DNA from: JAENVT01 sp963773085
Lineage (GTDB): Bacteria; Actinomycetota; Acidimicrobiia; Acidimicrobiales; Ilumatobacteraceae
Direction: 5' to 3'
DNA: 64,000 bases
NCBI GenBank assembly: GCA_963773085.1
Contig: CAVYZS010000013.1
Location: 1 to 64,000, forward strand
The position numbers were made by a program, and so were the translations under genes. Shown piece by piece: positions 19,028-28,237 of this stretch. Positions within the stretch are counted from its first letter, which is position 1. The number at the start of each line of letters is the position of its first letter. Below the pieces are notes generated by a model. The model was not told the origin of the DNA. It was given only the letters and a program-made list of their open reading frames with translations, and made no database searches.

Positions 19028-19951
19028 CACAACATCCACTCACCACAGCATTCGAACACCTCGACGAACAACCAGCACCGGGCTTCCGCGAGAGCCTCTT
19101 GGCCGAGATGCTCGTCGAGTTGACCCAACCGCCATCGACCCAAGACGTCGATGCTTCCGACACCGAACCACAGGAGATCACCGTGCTCAAGAAAGTCGAT
19201 CGTTCCAACTCAGCCCCGACGCGAACACGCGCTGATCGTCGGCCTCGCCGCTGCCGTGATCGTCGCCGTCGGTGCCACCGCCTTCGTGGTCAATCGGCGC
19301 AACGCCGACACCACCGTCGTGCCGGTCACGACACCGGAACCGTCCCCGGAGGACGCCGCCATCGCCAACACAGCGCTGCTCACCGTCGATCAACTGGGCG
19401 ACGGGTGGTCACCCCATCCGGAGTCGAACGAGACACGGGCACAATGGCTGGCCGCGGCGGCGACACAGCCTGCTTGCGCCGACTACAACGGTGCCGTGCA
19501 ATCCTCCGAATCGGGCGCGGCGTCGTCCAGCACAGCGTTCATCAACTCGCAGAACCAAGAACTCATCGAGAGTGTGACCGTCTTCCCCACCAAGGAGGCC
19601 GCCTCGAAATTGATGGATGCTCTCAGCGCCCCGGGATACCCGAGCTGCCTCTTCGCCAACTGGGACGCAGACTACAAATTGAACTTCTCCGACGGCGAGA
19701 CCTCGATCACGAAGAGCTTCGACTTTGCGGCGCCGGCAGCGCACGGCGACCGCCAGGTGGCGTTCGGTCATGAAACCAAGTACCCGGCCACCACCCGCCT
19801 CTGGCAGGAGGTCTTTGTCCAGGTCGACCGGTCGATCATCTGGATTTCGGCAACGCCCGACGGGCTCGGCAGCGCCGACCCGGCAGGGATCATCGAGCGG
19901 TCGCTGACAGCGGCAATCGAATCGGTGAACAAGGCCACCGCAGCCGGCTGA
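19024..19951 (+). CDS. membrane-anchored partner of ECF sigma (putative anti-sigma), frameshifted
   Basis: About 308 residues. The cytoplasmic N-terminus (MTQHPLTTAFEHLDEQPAPG) and one transmembrane helix (ALIVGLAAAVIVAVGATAF, about 70-88) are followed by an extracytoplasmic domain with LTVDQLGDGWSPHPES and FPTKEAASKLMDALSAPGYP. The frame changes at about 19228, just before the helix. The gene overlaps the sigma gene by four bases. No zinc-binding HxxxCxxC motif is visible, so anti-sigma function is inferred only from position and topology. The outer domain resembles PknH-like/sensor domains of actinobacterial lipoproteins. The truncated paralogue is at 33357-34007. Confidence 0.7.
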
Positions 19952-20010
19952 ACGGCTGCGCAGCGGCATCGATCTACCCACCAGCCTGTACCGACTTCAA
20001 GGAGATTGCC

Positions 20011-20499
20011 ATGGCGAAGCACGCCGGCTTTCACGTCCCTCCCAGCTTTGCCAAACCTTGTTGTGTACGACGCCGGGTCGTCTTCGCGGCGATGTGCTCG
20101 TTGCTCGGCGCAGCGGCGTGCGGTTCCGACTCGAACCAGTCGTCTGCAACCACCGCTACCGAAGCGACTGTTGCGGCTATCACCGCGGCCCCTACGACCG
20201 AGCGTGTAACTACGACCATCAGGACCGAGACCACCACGACCGAGCCGGCGGCACCCACGATCGCCGCACCGAGAACCGCGACGGGCAACGGCACCTTCGT
20301 GGGCATCCCGGAGGCGCTGTTGCCCGGGCCGCCTGCGGTCGACGGGTGGGTCACGGTCACGGGCGAAGCTACGCGGGACGGCGACCTCGTCGGCAAGGAG
20401 ACGTATGCCGAGGCGTTCGCGCCATCTTGTCGGATGACAGGCCGGGCACGCTCAGGTCGTGGTCGCCGACTGGGTGCCAGAATCCCTCGATCGTCGTGA
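20011..20499 (+). CDS. putative lipoprotein, C-terminus frameshifted
   Basis: Starts MAKHAGFHVPPSFAKPCCV and has a signal peptide ending in the lipobox LLGAAACGSDS (Cys about 37). A Thr/Ala-rich linker follows, then a short segment GNGTFVGIPEALLPG and DGWVTVTGEATRDGDLVGKE. Beyond about 20430 the frame loses character and the neighbouring frame looks more protein-like, so the end is unreliable. Not recognised beyond lipoprotein. It follows the sigma partner gene by 59 bases and may be part of the same stress or envelope unit. Confidence 0.5.
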   Translation: MAKHAGFHVPPSFAKPCCVRRRVVFAAMCSLLGAAACGSDSNQSSATTATEATVAAITAAPTTERVTTTIRTETTTTEPAAPTIAAPRTATGNGTFVGIPEALLPGPPAVDGWVTVTGEATRDGDLVGKETYAEAFAPSCRMTGRARSGRGRRLGARIPRSS

Positions 20500-20521
20500 C
20501 TCGTTCGGAGGGGGTGGACCG

Positions 20522-22675
20522 GTGACGAGACCAGCGCTGCCGACCGGCACCGTCACGTTCCTGCTGACCGACATCGAAGGGTCCACGGTCGCATGGCAAC
20601 GAGACCCGATCGGCATGGCTACGGCCGTTCAGCGACACTACGAGAGTCTCTGATGCCATCGTCGTGCGGCACGGCGGGCAGCGACCCGATGAACAAGGGG
20701 AAGGCGACTCGGTCGTGGCCGTGTTCGTCCGTGCGCGAGCGACGCGGCGGCGGCGGCGCTCGACGCACAGCGGGAGCTGACCGAGCTCGGTCTCGCTGTG
20801 CGGATGGCCTTGCACACGGGCGAAGCCGAGCTTCGCGGCAGCAGCAACTACTTCGGCTCGACGATCATCCGCTGCGCCCGGTTGCGTGCGATCGGGCACG
20901 GCGGGCAGATCCTCGTGTCGGACGCCACCCGGACGCTGATCGGCGACATTCTACCGGAAGGCGGCATGGCTCCGCGATCTCGGCTCGCATCGGCTCAAGG
21001 ATCTCGGTCGACCCGAACGGGTGTGGCAGCTGTGCCCTCGTGAGGGACGTGTCGACTACCCGCCGTTGCGGTCGCTCGACGCGTTCGGGCACAACCTTCC
21101 GACACGGTTGACGGCCTTGGTCGGAAGGCACGCCGAAACGGCATCGGTGACCGCGGCGCTCTCCGGCGGTCGCCTGGTGACGCTCGTCGGCACCGGTGGC
21201 GTCGGCAAGACACGGTTGGCACTCCATGTGGCGGCCGACCTCGTCGACCGCTTTGACGGTGGTGTGTGGTGGATCGAGCTCGCCCCGGTGAGCGACTCGT
21301 CGGCGGTGTCGGGCGCCGTCCTCGCGGCGATGCGATTGCCCACGCAGTCCGGCGATCGACCTGTCGCCTTGCTGGCTGATCAGCTCGCTGGGCGGTCGAC
21401 GCTGTTCGTTCTCGACAACTGCGAGCATCTGATCGCTGCTGTCGCAGTGTTCGTCGACGAGCTGTTGACCTCGCTCCCGTCGGTGGTCGTGCTGGCGACG
21501 AGCCGCGAGCCGCTCGGCGTCGACGGCGAGACCGTCTGGCGCGTCCCATCGCTCGAGCTCCCGATCCGGCCCGGAACGACAACCCGGTGGAGTCCGTCGA
21601 GCGGTCCGATGCCGGTCGGCTCTTCGTCGAGCGTGCTCGCCATGCCCGCCAGGGCTGGACGTTGACCGAGGAGACCGCACGAGCCGTGGCCCGCGTCTGC
21701 CGTCGGCTCGACGGCATTCCGTTGTCGATCGAGCTCGCCGCAGCGCGCTGCCGCAGCCTGGGCGTCGAACAGATCGCGGGGGAGCTCGACGACCGGTTCC
21801 GACTGCTCACCGGTGGTGCTCGCACCGTGCTCGCCCGCCAGCGGACCCTGCAGGCGTCGATCGATTGGAGTCACGATCTGCTCGACGACTCCGAGCGTGC
21901 CGCCCTGCGCCGACTCGGGGTGTTCGTCGGCCCGTTCGACATGACCGCAGCTGAAGCCGTGGTTTCGGTGCTCGGGGACGTCGACCGTCATGCGGTGTTC
22001 GATCTCATCGATCGTCTCGCGGCAAAGTCACTGGTGGGCATCGACGAGACGCCCGGCGGCAGCATCAGGTATCGGTTGGACGAGACGATCCGCCACTATG
22101 CCCTCGATCGGCTGACCGAGGCCGGGGAGCTGGCGGCCGCCCGAGATGCCCATGCCGAGCACTGGGCGACCTGGGCGGACTCGCACAACGTCTATCTCGA
22201 CAACAGCAAACACGTTCAGGACGCGTTGCTGAGCAACTTCGCGAACCTGTCGGCGGCAGCAAGGTGGGCGTGCATCAGCCGGCCGGACCTGATTCGACCA
22301 CTGATCCTGTCGACCGGGTACCTGATCAGGCTCGACGATGCCGAGAGCGGAGGAGACGATCTGTTCGAGTTGGCGTTGGCGGCACTCGACGGATCTGATG
22401 ACATCGCCTGGGCGTACGTCGCGATGGCCGCGTCGGTGGCGATCGGGTTCACGTGGCTGACGCCCGCCGCCGACGTCGTGCGCAGCCGAGCCGAGCACCT
22501 CGCGGAGCTGCACGACCTTCGTCTCGTCCAGGCGATGCTCAGGTTGAACAACGCGCTCATCACCGGCACGGATCCCGCCGGGCTTGCCCTTGCGAGCAGC
22601 TGGTTCGCCGAGGCTGGGAGCCCGAGCTGGAGCGCCACCGCCGCGATGTACGCCGCCAGGTTGGTGGGAATCGCG
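20522..22675 (+). pseudogene. adenylate/guanylate cyclase-domain ATPase regulator, truncated by IS
   Basis: Large regulator with an N-terminal class III cyclase domain: TVTFLLTDIEGST with metal Asp, then GDSVVAVF and GSSNYFGSTIIRCARL in a second frame. An AAA/NB-ARC-like ATPase follows with P-loop VGTGGVGKTRLA, FVLDNCEHL and VVVLATSREPLG, then helical repeats starting ALRRLGVFVGPFD. Such proteins usually end in a long TPR region, often with a LuxR helix-turn-helix. Here the chain stops at the IS256-type element at about 22675, so the C-terminus is lost. Frame switches are needed at about 20650, 20745, 20960 and 21590. GTG 20522 follows GGAGGGGG. Probably non-functional. Confidence 0.78.
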
Positions 22676-22693
22676 GTGTGATTCCTGGTGGTC

Positions 22694-23940
22694 TCAGGTG
22701 ATGGCGAGGATGCCGTCGTCTGGGACGTGGTCAGTGTCGCGCGCGTGGGGTAGAGCTTGGCCATCGAGGCTTCGGAGAGGTAGTGGCGGTGGGTTGCCCA
22801 GTCGTCGTGTTGCTCGGCGAGCACGGCGCCGACGAGGCGGATGATGGCCGGTTGTTGGGGAAGATCTCCACGACGTTGGTGCGGCGCTTGATCTCTTTGT
22901 TGAGTCGTTCGAGCGGGTTGTTCGACCAGATCTTGCGCCAGTGATCCGGCGGGAACGCGGTGAACGCGAGCACGTCGGCCTTGGCGGTCGTCCATCGAGC
23001 TCTCGCGACCTTCGGGAACTGGCGGGCGAGCATGTCGCGCGGCCCGGATCCCAGGCGCGCTGCGATCTCGCCGGGTTCGGGTGCACGAACACCGTCCGCA
23101 GCGCGGCGGCGACGACGTCTTGGTGGCCTTTGGGGACGTGGGCCAACAGGTTGCGGGCGAAGTGGACACGGCATCGTTGCCACGACGCGCCCTGCGAAAC
23201 GTCTTGCGGCCGACCGCCTTGCAAGCCCGGCGTGGGCGTCGGAGATCACCAGCCGGACACCGCCCAGGCCGCGGTCGGCGCAGCGACCGCAGGAACTCGG
23301 TCCAGAACGTCTCGTTCTCGGAGTCGCCGACAGTCGAGCACCGAGGACTTCACGATCGCCGTCGGCGGTGATCCCGGTGGCGATCACGACCGCCGCGGAC
23401 ACGACGTGATGCAATCGGTGTCGCGGACGTGGACGTAGGTGGCGTCGAGGTAGACGTAGGGGAAGCTCGACGTGCCGAGGGAGCGGTTGCGGAAGCACGT
23501 CGACCTCGACGTCGAGGCCGGCGCAGATCCGCGACACCTGCGACTTCGAGATCCCGGAGTCGCAGCCGCGCGGCGACGAGGTCGTCGACCTTCCGGGTGG
23601 AGGTGCCGGTGATGTAGGCGGTCATGATCACCGCCCACAGCGCCCGGTCGACCCGCCGGCGCGGCTCGAGCAGCTCCGGGAAGAAGCTGCCGGTGCGCAG
23701 CTTCGGGATGCCCGACTTCGACATCACCGGCCGGGGTCGACAGAGCTTCGGGCGGTGCCCGTTGCGCAGCGGCACGCCGCTCGGTCTGCGCTCGCCCGGG
23801 CGGCGCCGATCGTCGCGGTGAGCTCGGCTTCGATCAACTCCTGCAGGGCGGCGGCAGGGTGTCGCGTAGCGACGTCGACAATGGGTCGGTGCCGGCAAGC
23901 GCGCGGCAAGATCGGACAGGGCAGACTCATCAAGAGCCAT
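22694..23940 (-). pseudogene. IS256-family transposase, multiply frameshifted
   Basis: Starts MALDESALSDLAARLPA (ATG 23938-23940) with an AAGGAG site nine bases upstream. Recognisable pieces appear in three frames: SKSGIPKLRTGSFFPELLEPRRRVD, given here only in part as KLRTGSFFPELLEPRRRVD, then VDLVAARL-type segments and ALWAVIMTAYITGTSTRKV. The family hallmark is FPPDHWRKIWSNNPLERLNK followed by EIKRRTNVVEIFP. The C-terminus in the last frame reads RDTDHVPDDGILAIT. The catalytic acidic residues cannot be placed confidently because of five or more frame changes. Inactive as written. Confidence 0.8.
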
Positions 23941-23941
23941 C

Positions 23942-23992
23942 GGCGTGATCTCCTTTGGTGTGCACTTGCAGGTACACACCAAGCTTCACGCC
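23942..23992 (-). promoter_or_regulatory. terminal hairpin enclosing the transposase ribosome site
   Basis: Compound dyad on the minus strand: outer arms GGCGTGA/TCACGCC and inner arms GGTGTG/CACACC. The AAGGAG Shine-Dalgarno lies between the two downstream arms. If read from an outside promoter the RNA would fold and mask the site, a known way insertion sequences limit transposase made by read-through. Function here is inferred. Confidence 0.5.
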
Positions 23993-25002
23993 GGTGGCTC
24001 ACCTCACGGTGGACCCAAACCCCACCACGCCACGGGAGCAGCGACTCCGGGACCATTCGGAAGAACACGCTGTGGACGTCGTCGGGGTGCCCGATCAGGA
24101 ACGCCCCCTGACCCCAGTAGTTCAGCAGCAGCGACGGCAGAACCATCCCGTACCACCCGAGCACGATCGGTCGCCGGCCGAAGTGGCCCATGTCTGCGTA
24201 GAGCGCTTCACCACCCGTGACAACCAGGAAGATCGAACCGAGCGACAAGAAGGCCTTCGCGCTCTCGTGGCTGAAGAAGTGGATCGCGTAGTACGGGTTG
24301 ACCGACTTGATGATCCCCGGCGAATCGGATATGTGCCACAGGCCGAGTACCGCGATGGTGGCGAACCAGATCATCATCACCGGCCCGAAGACCTTGCCCA
24401 CGGCGCCGGTCCCTCGCCGCTGTACTCCGAACAAACCGATGAGGATGACGATTGCGATCGGGATCACCCAGTGCTCGAACGACGTGGACACCTCCTCCAA
24501 GCCCTCGACCGCGCTGAGCACCGAGATCGCCGGAGTGATGATGCCGTCGCCGTACAGCAACGAGGTGCCGAAAACACCCAACGAGACGAGGATGCCCGCC
24601 TTGGCCACCGTGCGCCCACGCTTCGGCATCACCAGCGCAGTAAGCGCCAAGATCCCGCCCTCACCCTCGTTGTCGGCCCGCATGACCAACATCAGGTACT
24701 TGATCGAGATGATGATGACGAGCGACCAGAAGGCCAACGAACACACCCCATAGACGTTGATCTCGTCCACCGCGAGCCGGTGCGACTTCTCGGTGAACGC
24801 TTCCTTGAACGAGTAGAGCGGACTCGTGCCGATGTCGCCGTAGACCACACCCAGTGCCCCGAGCGCGAGCGCCGTCGCCCCCACCTTGCCCCGCTCCCGC
24901 GTGTTCGCGAGGCGCGCGGTCCGCGGCGTGCGAAGCTGCGGTGGCGGTCGCAACGATCCGCTCCGGCGTAACGGTCTTGTCTGCTGTTTGGTCGGACGCC
25001 AT
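23993..25002 (-). pseudogene. kup: KUP-family potassium uptake protein, truncated at C-terminus
   Basis: N-terminal half of a Kup/Trk-like K+ transporter: ALGALGVVYGDIGTSPLYSF (family hallmark), EGEGGILALTAL, GTSLLYGDGIITPAISVLSA, GGEALYADMGHFG and the LLLNYWGQGAFL helix. The start MASDQTADKTVTPERIV (25002) is in another frame; the switch is at about 24925. After FRMVPESLLPW (about 24030) homology ends and the IS256-type element begins. Kup proteins are about 600 residues or more; only about 320 remain, so the cytoplasmic tail and last helices are missing. The gene starts 11 bases after the DUF4118 gene and was presumably co-transcribed with it. Confidence 0.88.
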
Positions 25003-25013
25003 GTCGCGATGCT

Positions 25014-25775
25014 CTACGCCGCTGATCGCTTCTGGTCTGCGTCGGCCAGCGCTGCCGCCAGCTGGTCCCCGAACTGGAGCAGGATCGTCCGGGCGGCAGT
25101 GATCGCTCCGAGGCCCGCCTGCGGCCGCAAGAGCAAGGCACCGCGACCGTTGGGGAGCACGAGCGCGGCGCCGGTCTCCGGAATCACCACCACGTCACCG
25201 TCCGAGCCGGCGCCCGAAGGCAGCCGGTGACTGATGACCGGCACTTCGCTCGGCGCCGCGGCAAGCAGCGACACGTCGATTGAACCCGCCTGGGCACAGA
25301 CTGACCGCACCGCCGTGAGCCACACGGTCGGCAGGGCGCCGCCGTGCGTCAGCAGCCGTTGTAGCTCGCGGGTCGCGGCGAGGGACTCATCAGTTCGATG
25401 GACCGCGACCTTGGCGCGGACTCTCATCGTGGTAGCGATGCTGACCGATGACCCCAGCAACACCAGAAGGACCACCGTGACGATCTCATCCCCTTCCGTC
25501 ATTCGCAGCGAATGGACGGGCGTGGTGTGAAAGTAGTTCAACGCGACGCGGCGATAGCCGAGGTCACGAACCCGGCGATCGGGCTGACGAGCGCCGCAGC
25601 GACGCACACGAAGGCAAGGGCCAGCCGCGGCGTTGGCAATGCTGATGTCGCTGCGCACCCTGGCCGAGGCCCACGCCACCGCAATGGCCAGCACAGGCCC
25701 GAATAGAGTCGCGGCGCGGTGAGCCGCCTGTTGTGTCGTTGTCTTCACGTCGATGATGTCTACACCCCCGGCCAT
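25014..25775 (-). CDS. KdpD-like DUF4118/GAF membrane protein, frameshifted
   Basis: N-terminal membrane part with helices ATLFGPVLAIAVAWASARV and, in another frame, LAFVCVAAALVSPIAGFVTS. It then returns to ALNYFHTTPVHSLRM, the DUF4118 signature comparable to the NFFFTPP motif of KdpD. A further helix VTVVLLVLLGSSVSIATT, a short coil and a GAF-like domain (VWLTAVRSVCAQAGSIDVSL) follow; there is no kinase domain. Switches occur at about 25625 and 25555. DUF4118 is the potassium-sensing membrane region of KdpD, and its position directly before kup suggests control of, or a structural link to, potassium uptake. That link is inference. Confidence 0.72.
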   Translation of the reverse strand: MAGGVDIIDVKTTTQQAAHRAATLFGPVLAIAVAWASARVRSDISIANAAAGPCLRVRRCGARQPDRRVRDLGYRRVALNYFHTTPVHSLRMTEGDEIVTVVLLVLLGSSVSIATTMRVRAKVAVHRTDESLAATRELQRLLTHGGALPTVWLTAVRSVCAQAGSIDVSLLAAAPSEVPVISHRLPSGAGSDGDVVVIPETGAALVLPNGRGALLLRPQAGLGAITAARTILLQFGDQLAAALADADQKRSAA

Positions 25776-25854
25776 CGAGCGACGGCCTCAAGCTGACGGT
25801 CGACGGGGTGAGCGGTGCTCGCCCGATCAGCCGGTTTCACTGAGCGGGTGCAAT

Positions 25855-25957
25855 GGTAGACCGGTATACGGTCTGGGCGGACTGGACGGACCAGACGGAC
25901 GGATCTCTTCACGTGGCCAGGTGAGGGTCGCGGGTTCGAATCGCTTCGTCCGCTCCA
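25855..25957 (+). repeat. tRNA-Gly-derived repeat, copy 2
   Basis: GGTAGACCGGTATACGG (25855-25871) leads into GGACTGGACGG-like units and then AGGTGAGGGTCGCGGGTTCG and AATCGCTTCGTCCGC, a degraded tRNA-Gly 3' end. The anticodon arm is more decayed than in copy 1. The IS481-type element is inserted at its 3' end. Confidence 0.55.
25943..25957. repeat. 15-bp target repeat, left of IS481-type element
   Basis: GCTTCGTCCGCTCCA abuts the left end of the element and is repeated exactly at 27305-27319 on the other side. It is read as target-site duplication inside the tRNA-like 3' end. Confidence 0.75.
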
Positions 25958-27304
25958 TGTGATCTCTCAAGAGATCGGAAACCATCCGAACCCTCGACTG
26001 GGTTCGGGTGGTTTCGTTTTGGGGCGAGTTGGGCCTTTGGGTGCGCCGGTGCCTTGGTAGCTGCGGGTGGGGTCGAGGGTGAGGTCGCGGAGGATTTCGC
26101 CGGTGGTGGCGTTGATGATGCGGATGTCGAGGTCGTGGATGAGCAGGATGATGCGGGTTCGGGCGTGGGTTCGGCCGATGCCGATGTGGTGCATACGGCC
26201 GTTGACGCGGAGGCTGACTGAGCCGCCTTCGTCGACGCGGTCGTGTCGGACGCGGTAGTGGGGATTGGTGGTGTGGTGACCCGGTGTTGCTTTGGGTCGT
26301 GCCTGGTAGGCGACGGCGGGTGTGGCTTGGTGGGCGAGCGAGCGGTGCGGGCGGTGGTGGTTGTAGATGGCGACGAAGCTGTCGAGCAATGCTTGGAGCT
26401 CGGCGATGGTCGAGGGTTGTGGTTGGGCTCGGAGCCAGTGTTTGAGGGTTTGCTGGAAACGTTCGACCTTGCCGCAGGTGGTCGGGTGGTTGGGTCTCGA
26501 GTTCTTCTGAACGATCCGCAGTTTGACGAGTTCGGCTTCGAAGGCGTTGCGGCCGTCGTTGCCGCCGCGGGCGTAGCGGGTGGTGAACACCATGCCGTTG
26601 TCGGTCAGCGTTGATGCTGGTAGGCCGTGGTGTTCGACCGCGGTGCGGAACGTTTGCAGCACGAGCGGGCCGGTGATGCGGTGGTGGGCGGTGACCGACA
26701 GGGCGTAGCGGGCGTGGTCGTCCAACCAGGTCAGGATTTCGCTGTCGTCGCCGGTGGCGAGCCGGTAGTGGGTGAAATCGGCTTGCCAGGTTTGGTTGGG
26801 TTGTTCGGCTTGGAAGCGGATGTAGGACGACTTCGGTCGTTTCTGGGGTTGGGCGGTGACGAGTCCGGCGCGGGTCAGGGTGCGGGCGATGGTGGAGACC
26901 GACACGATGGTGTGATGGCGGTGCTCGAGGTGCCAGGCGATGGTGTCGGGGCCGGCGTCGAGGCCGTCGGTGACGAGTTGTCGGCGAACCTTGATGATCA
27001 GATCGATGATCGTCGGGGCGATCGCTGTCGGTGTGGTCTTGGGTCGTCGTGAGCGTGGTTCGAGCGCGGTCTCGCCTTCGGCGCGGTAGCGGGCGACGAG
27101 TTTGCTGACCCAGCCCTTGGACACGCCGTAAGCGCGGGCGACGTCGGCCTGGAACGACCCTCGACAATGACAGCAGTGATCACCAGACGCGCTTTGGACA
27201 TCCGACACAGTCATCGCCGCGACCCGCAACTGTGAGCGATGTCTCGCGACATCACCGTTTCCTATGACTTGAGAGATGGGTTTCCTATGTCCTGACGGAA
27301 CACA
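25958..27304 (-). mobile_element. IS481-family insertion sequence (1347 bp)
   Basis: Ends are TGTG-N15-GGAAACC on the left and its counterpart read inwards from the right (TGTG-N15-GGAAACC), followed by similar bases. A 15-bp direct repeat flanks the element. It holds one DDE transposase gene. A fresh-looking duplication suggests recent insertion. Confidence 0.85.
25967..27201 (-). CDS. IS481-family DDE transposase
   Basis: About 410 residues with an N-terminal helix-turn-helix (SFQADVARAYGVSKGWVSKL), an rve-type catalytic core with WQADFTH (first Asp), LTDNGMVF (second Asp) and KVERFQQTLK (Glu), and a C-terminal beta segment. The longest open frame continues upstream beyond the element, but the natural start MSKARLVITAVIVEG (27201) lies in another frame. 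A single switch at about 27150 joins them. Apart from this the gene is intact, so transposition competence depends on whether the frameshift is real. Confidence 0.88.
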
Positions 27305-27319
27305 GCTTCGTCCGCTCCA
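27305..27319. repeat. 15-bp target repeat, right of IS481-type element
   Basis: Exact copy of 25943-25957, directly adjoining the right end of the element. Confidence 0.75.
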
Positions 27320-27551
27320 TATAAGCCGCCCTGAGCTGGTACGGCGGCACTCGCTCGGCGTCGCGCTCAACCGATCACCCTTTTGTCAGGTTATGGTCGC
27401 CGCCCGCCCACTCCGCCAAGTCGGTTCCTCTCCGCTCTCAGCGGCCGTTGCGCTGTTGCTGATGTAGGAGGGGGCACGTGGGTTGGACTGGCTTCGGTTC
27501 CTCGAAGAGCCGAGGCGGGCAGCCCGATGTCGGGTGCCGGGGCATACCTTC

Positions 27552-27576
27552 GTCACGCCCCCGAATTGGGGGTGAC
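27552..27576. other. stem-loop in gene-poor stretch
   Basis: GTCACGCCCCC-GAATT-GGGGGTGAC pairs over nine bases with one bulged G. It has no T-run. It lies in the 27320-27680 stretch, where no gene was recognised; possibly a remnant element end. Confidence 0.35.
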
Positions 27577-27679
27577 ATGAAGCCGTCCGGTCACGACCAG
27601 ACGAGCTCAATCACTTAGCCGACCAGACCGAAAGGTTGGTCATGCCGGTCGTCGAGCTGCATCTGGTCGTGCCCGACCC

Positions 27680-27840
27680 TCACGCCGCGTCGGTGGTCGC
27701 GAGGCAGCGGATGTGGCCGTCGCGCATCCCGTAGTGGACGAGCGTGAGGAGATGGCGGGCGGCGGCGACGCGGCCGATGTTCCGACCGCGCCTGCCACCC
27801 ACGCGAGCTTTGACTGATGCGACACGTCGTTCGCACGCCG
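27680..27840 (-). pseudogene. IS110-family transposase C-terminal remnant
   Basis: The minus-strand frame reads RRVASVKARVGGRRGRNIGR and then VAAARHLLTLVHYGMRDGHI. This resembles the C-terminal end of IS110-type transposases, where a VAxARxLLxLVYYxLRDG pattern is common. Nothing upstream completes the gene. From 27840 to 28206 I see no other recognisable coding sequence. Confidence 0.45.
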
Positions 27841-28195
27841 CGCCGGAGACTGCTTCGATCGCCGCCCCCTTACGATCCCATTCATGAGCCTCCTCGCTCG
27901 AAGGGTTTGATTCAGCACCCTCGAGCTTCATCCAAGCCCGAGGACCGAACCAGAGCGGGGAGGCTCACCACCAACCCCAAGCTCCACATGGCATCACTTC
28001 GAGGATGCCTCGGGGCCGACGGCCAGCATCGACCTCCGGTCCGAGCGAGCGACCGCGCTACGCGTCCGGTTGGAGGTGACGGATCGAGCCTTCAAGCGCG
28101 ACAAACACGATTGCGTTGCGGTTCAGCCGATTGTCGAGGTTGCGCGCGACCCGAAACCGGTCACCCGCTTCGATTGATCGTCGAGTGATCGCCTG

Positions 28196-28237
28196 CGCCG
28201 CCTCGCTTACAGGCCGAAGCCTGCGAGCGAGGCGGCG
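28196..28237 (-). terminator. stem-loop at 3' end of M14 peptidase gene
   Basis: CGCCGCCTCGC and GCGAGGCGGCG form a perfect 11-bp stem over the stop codon region at 28207. No T-run follows, so it is a possible terminator or stabilising hairpin. Confidence 0.35.

Larger units (their letters stand above)
22676..23992 (-). mobile_element. IS256-family (mutator-type) insertion sequence
   Basis: The element spans a mutator-type transposase. GTGTG starts the left end (22676-22680), and GTGTGTACCTGC read from the right end resembles the left GTGTGATTCCTGG. The right border is uncertain between 23979 and 23992. No target duplication was found, and the two flanks are halves of unrelated genes, which suggests an adjacent deletion or recombination. 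Confidence 0.7.

Noticed and set aside
23724..24953. Single kup gene ending at 23724
   Set aside because: The last third of this open frame is IS256-type element sequence read antisense; real kup text ends at about 24030.
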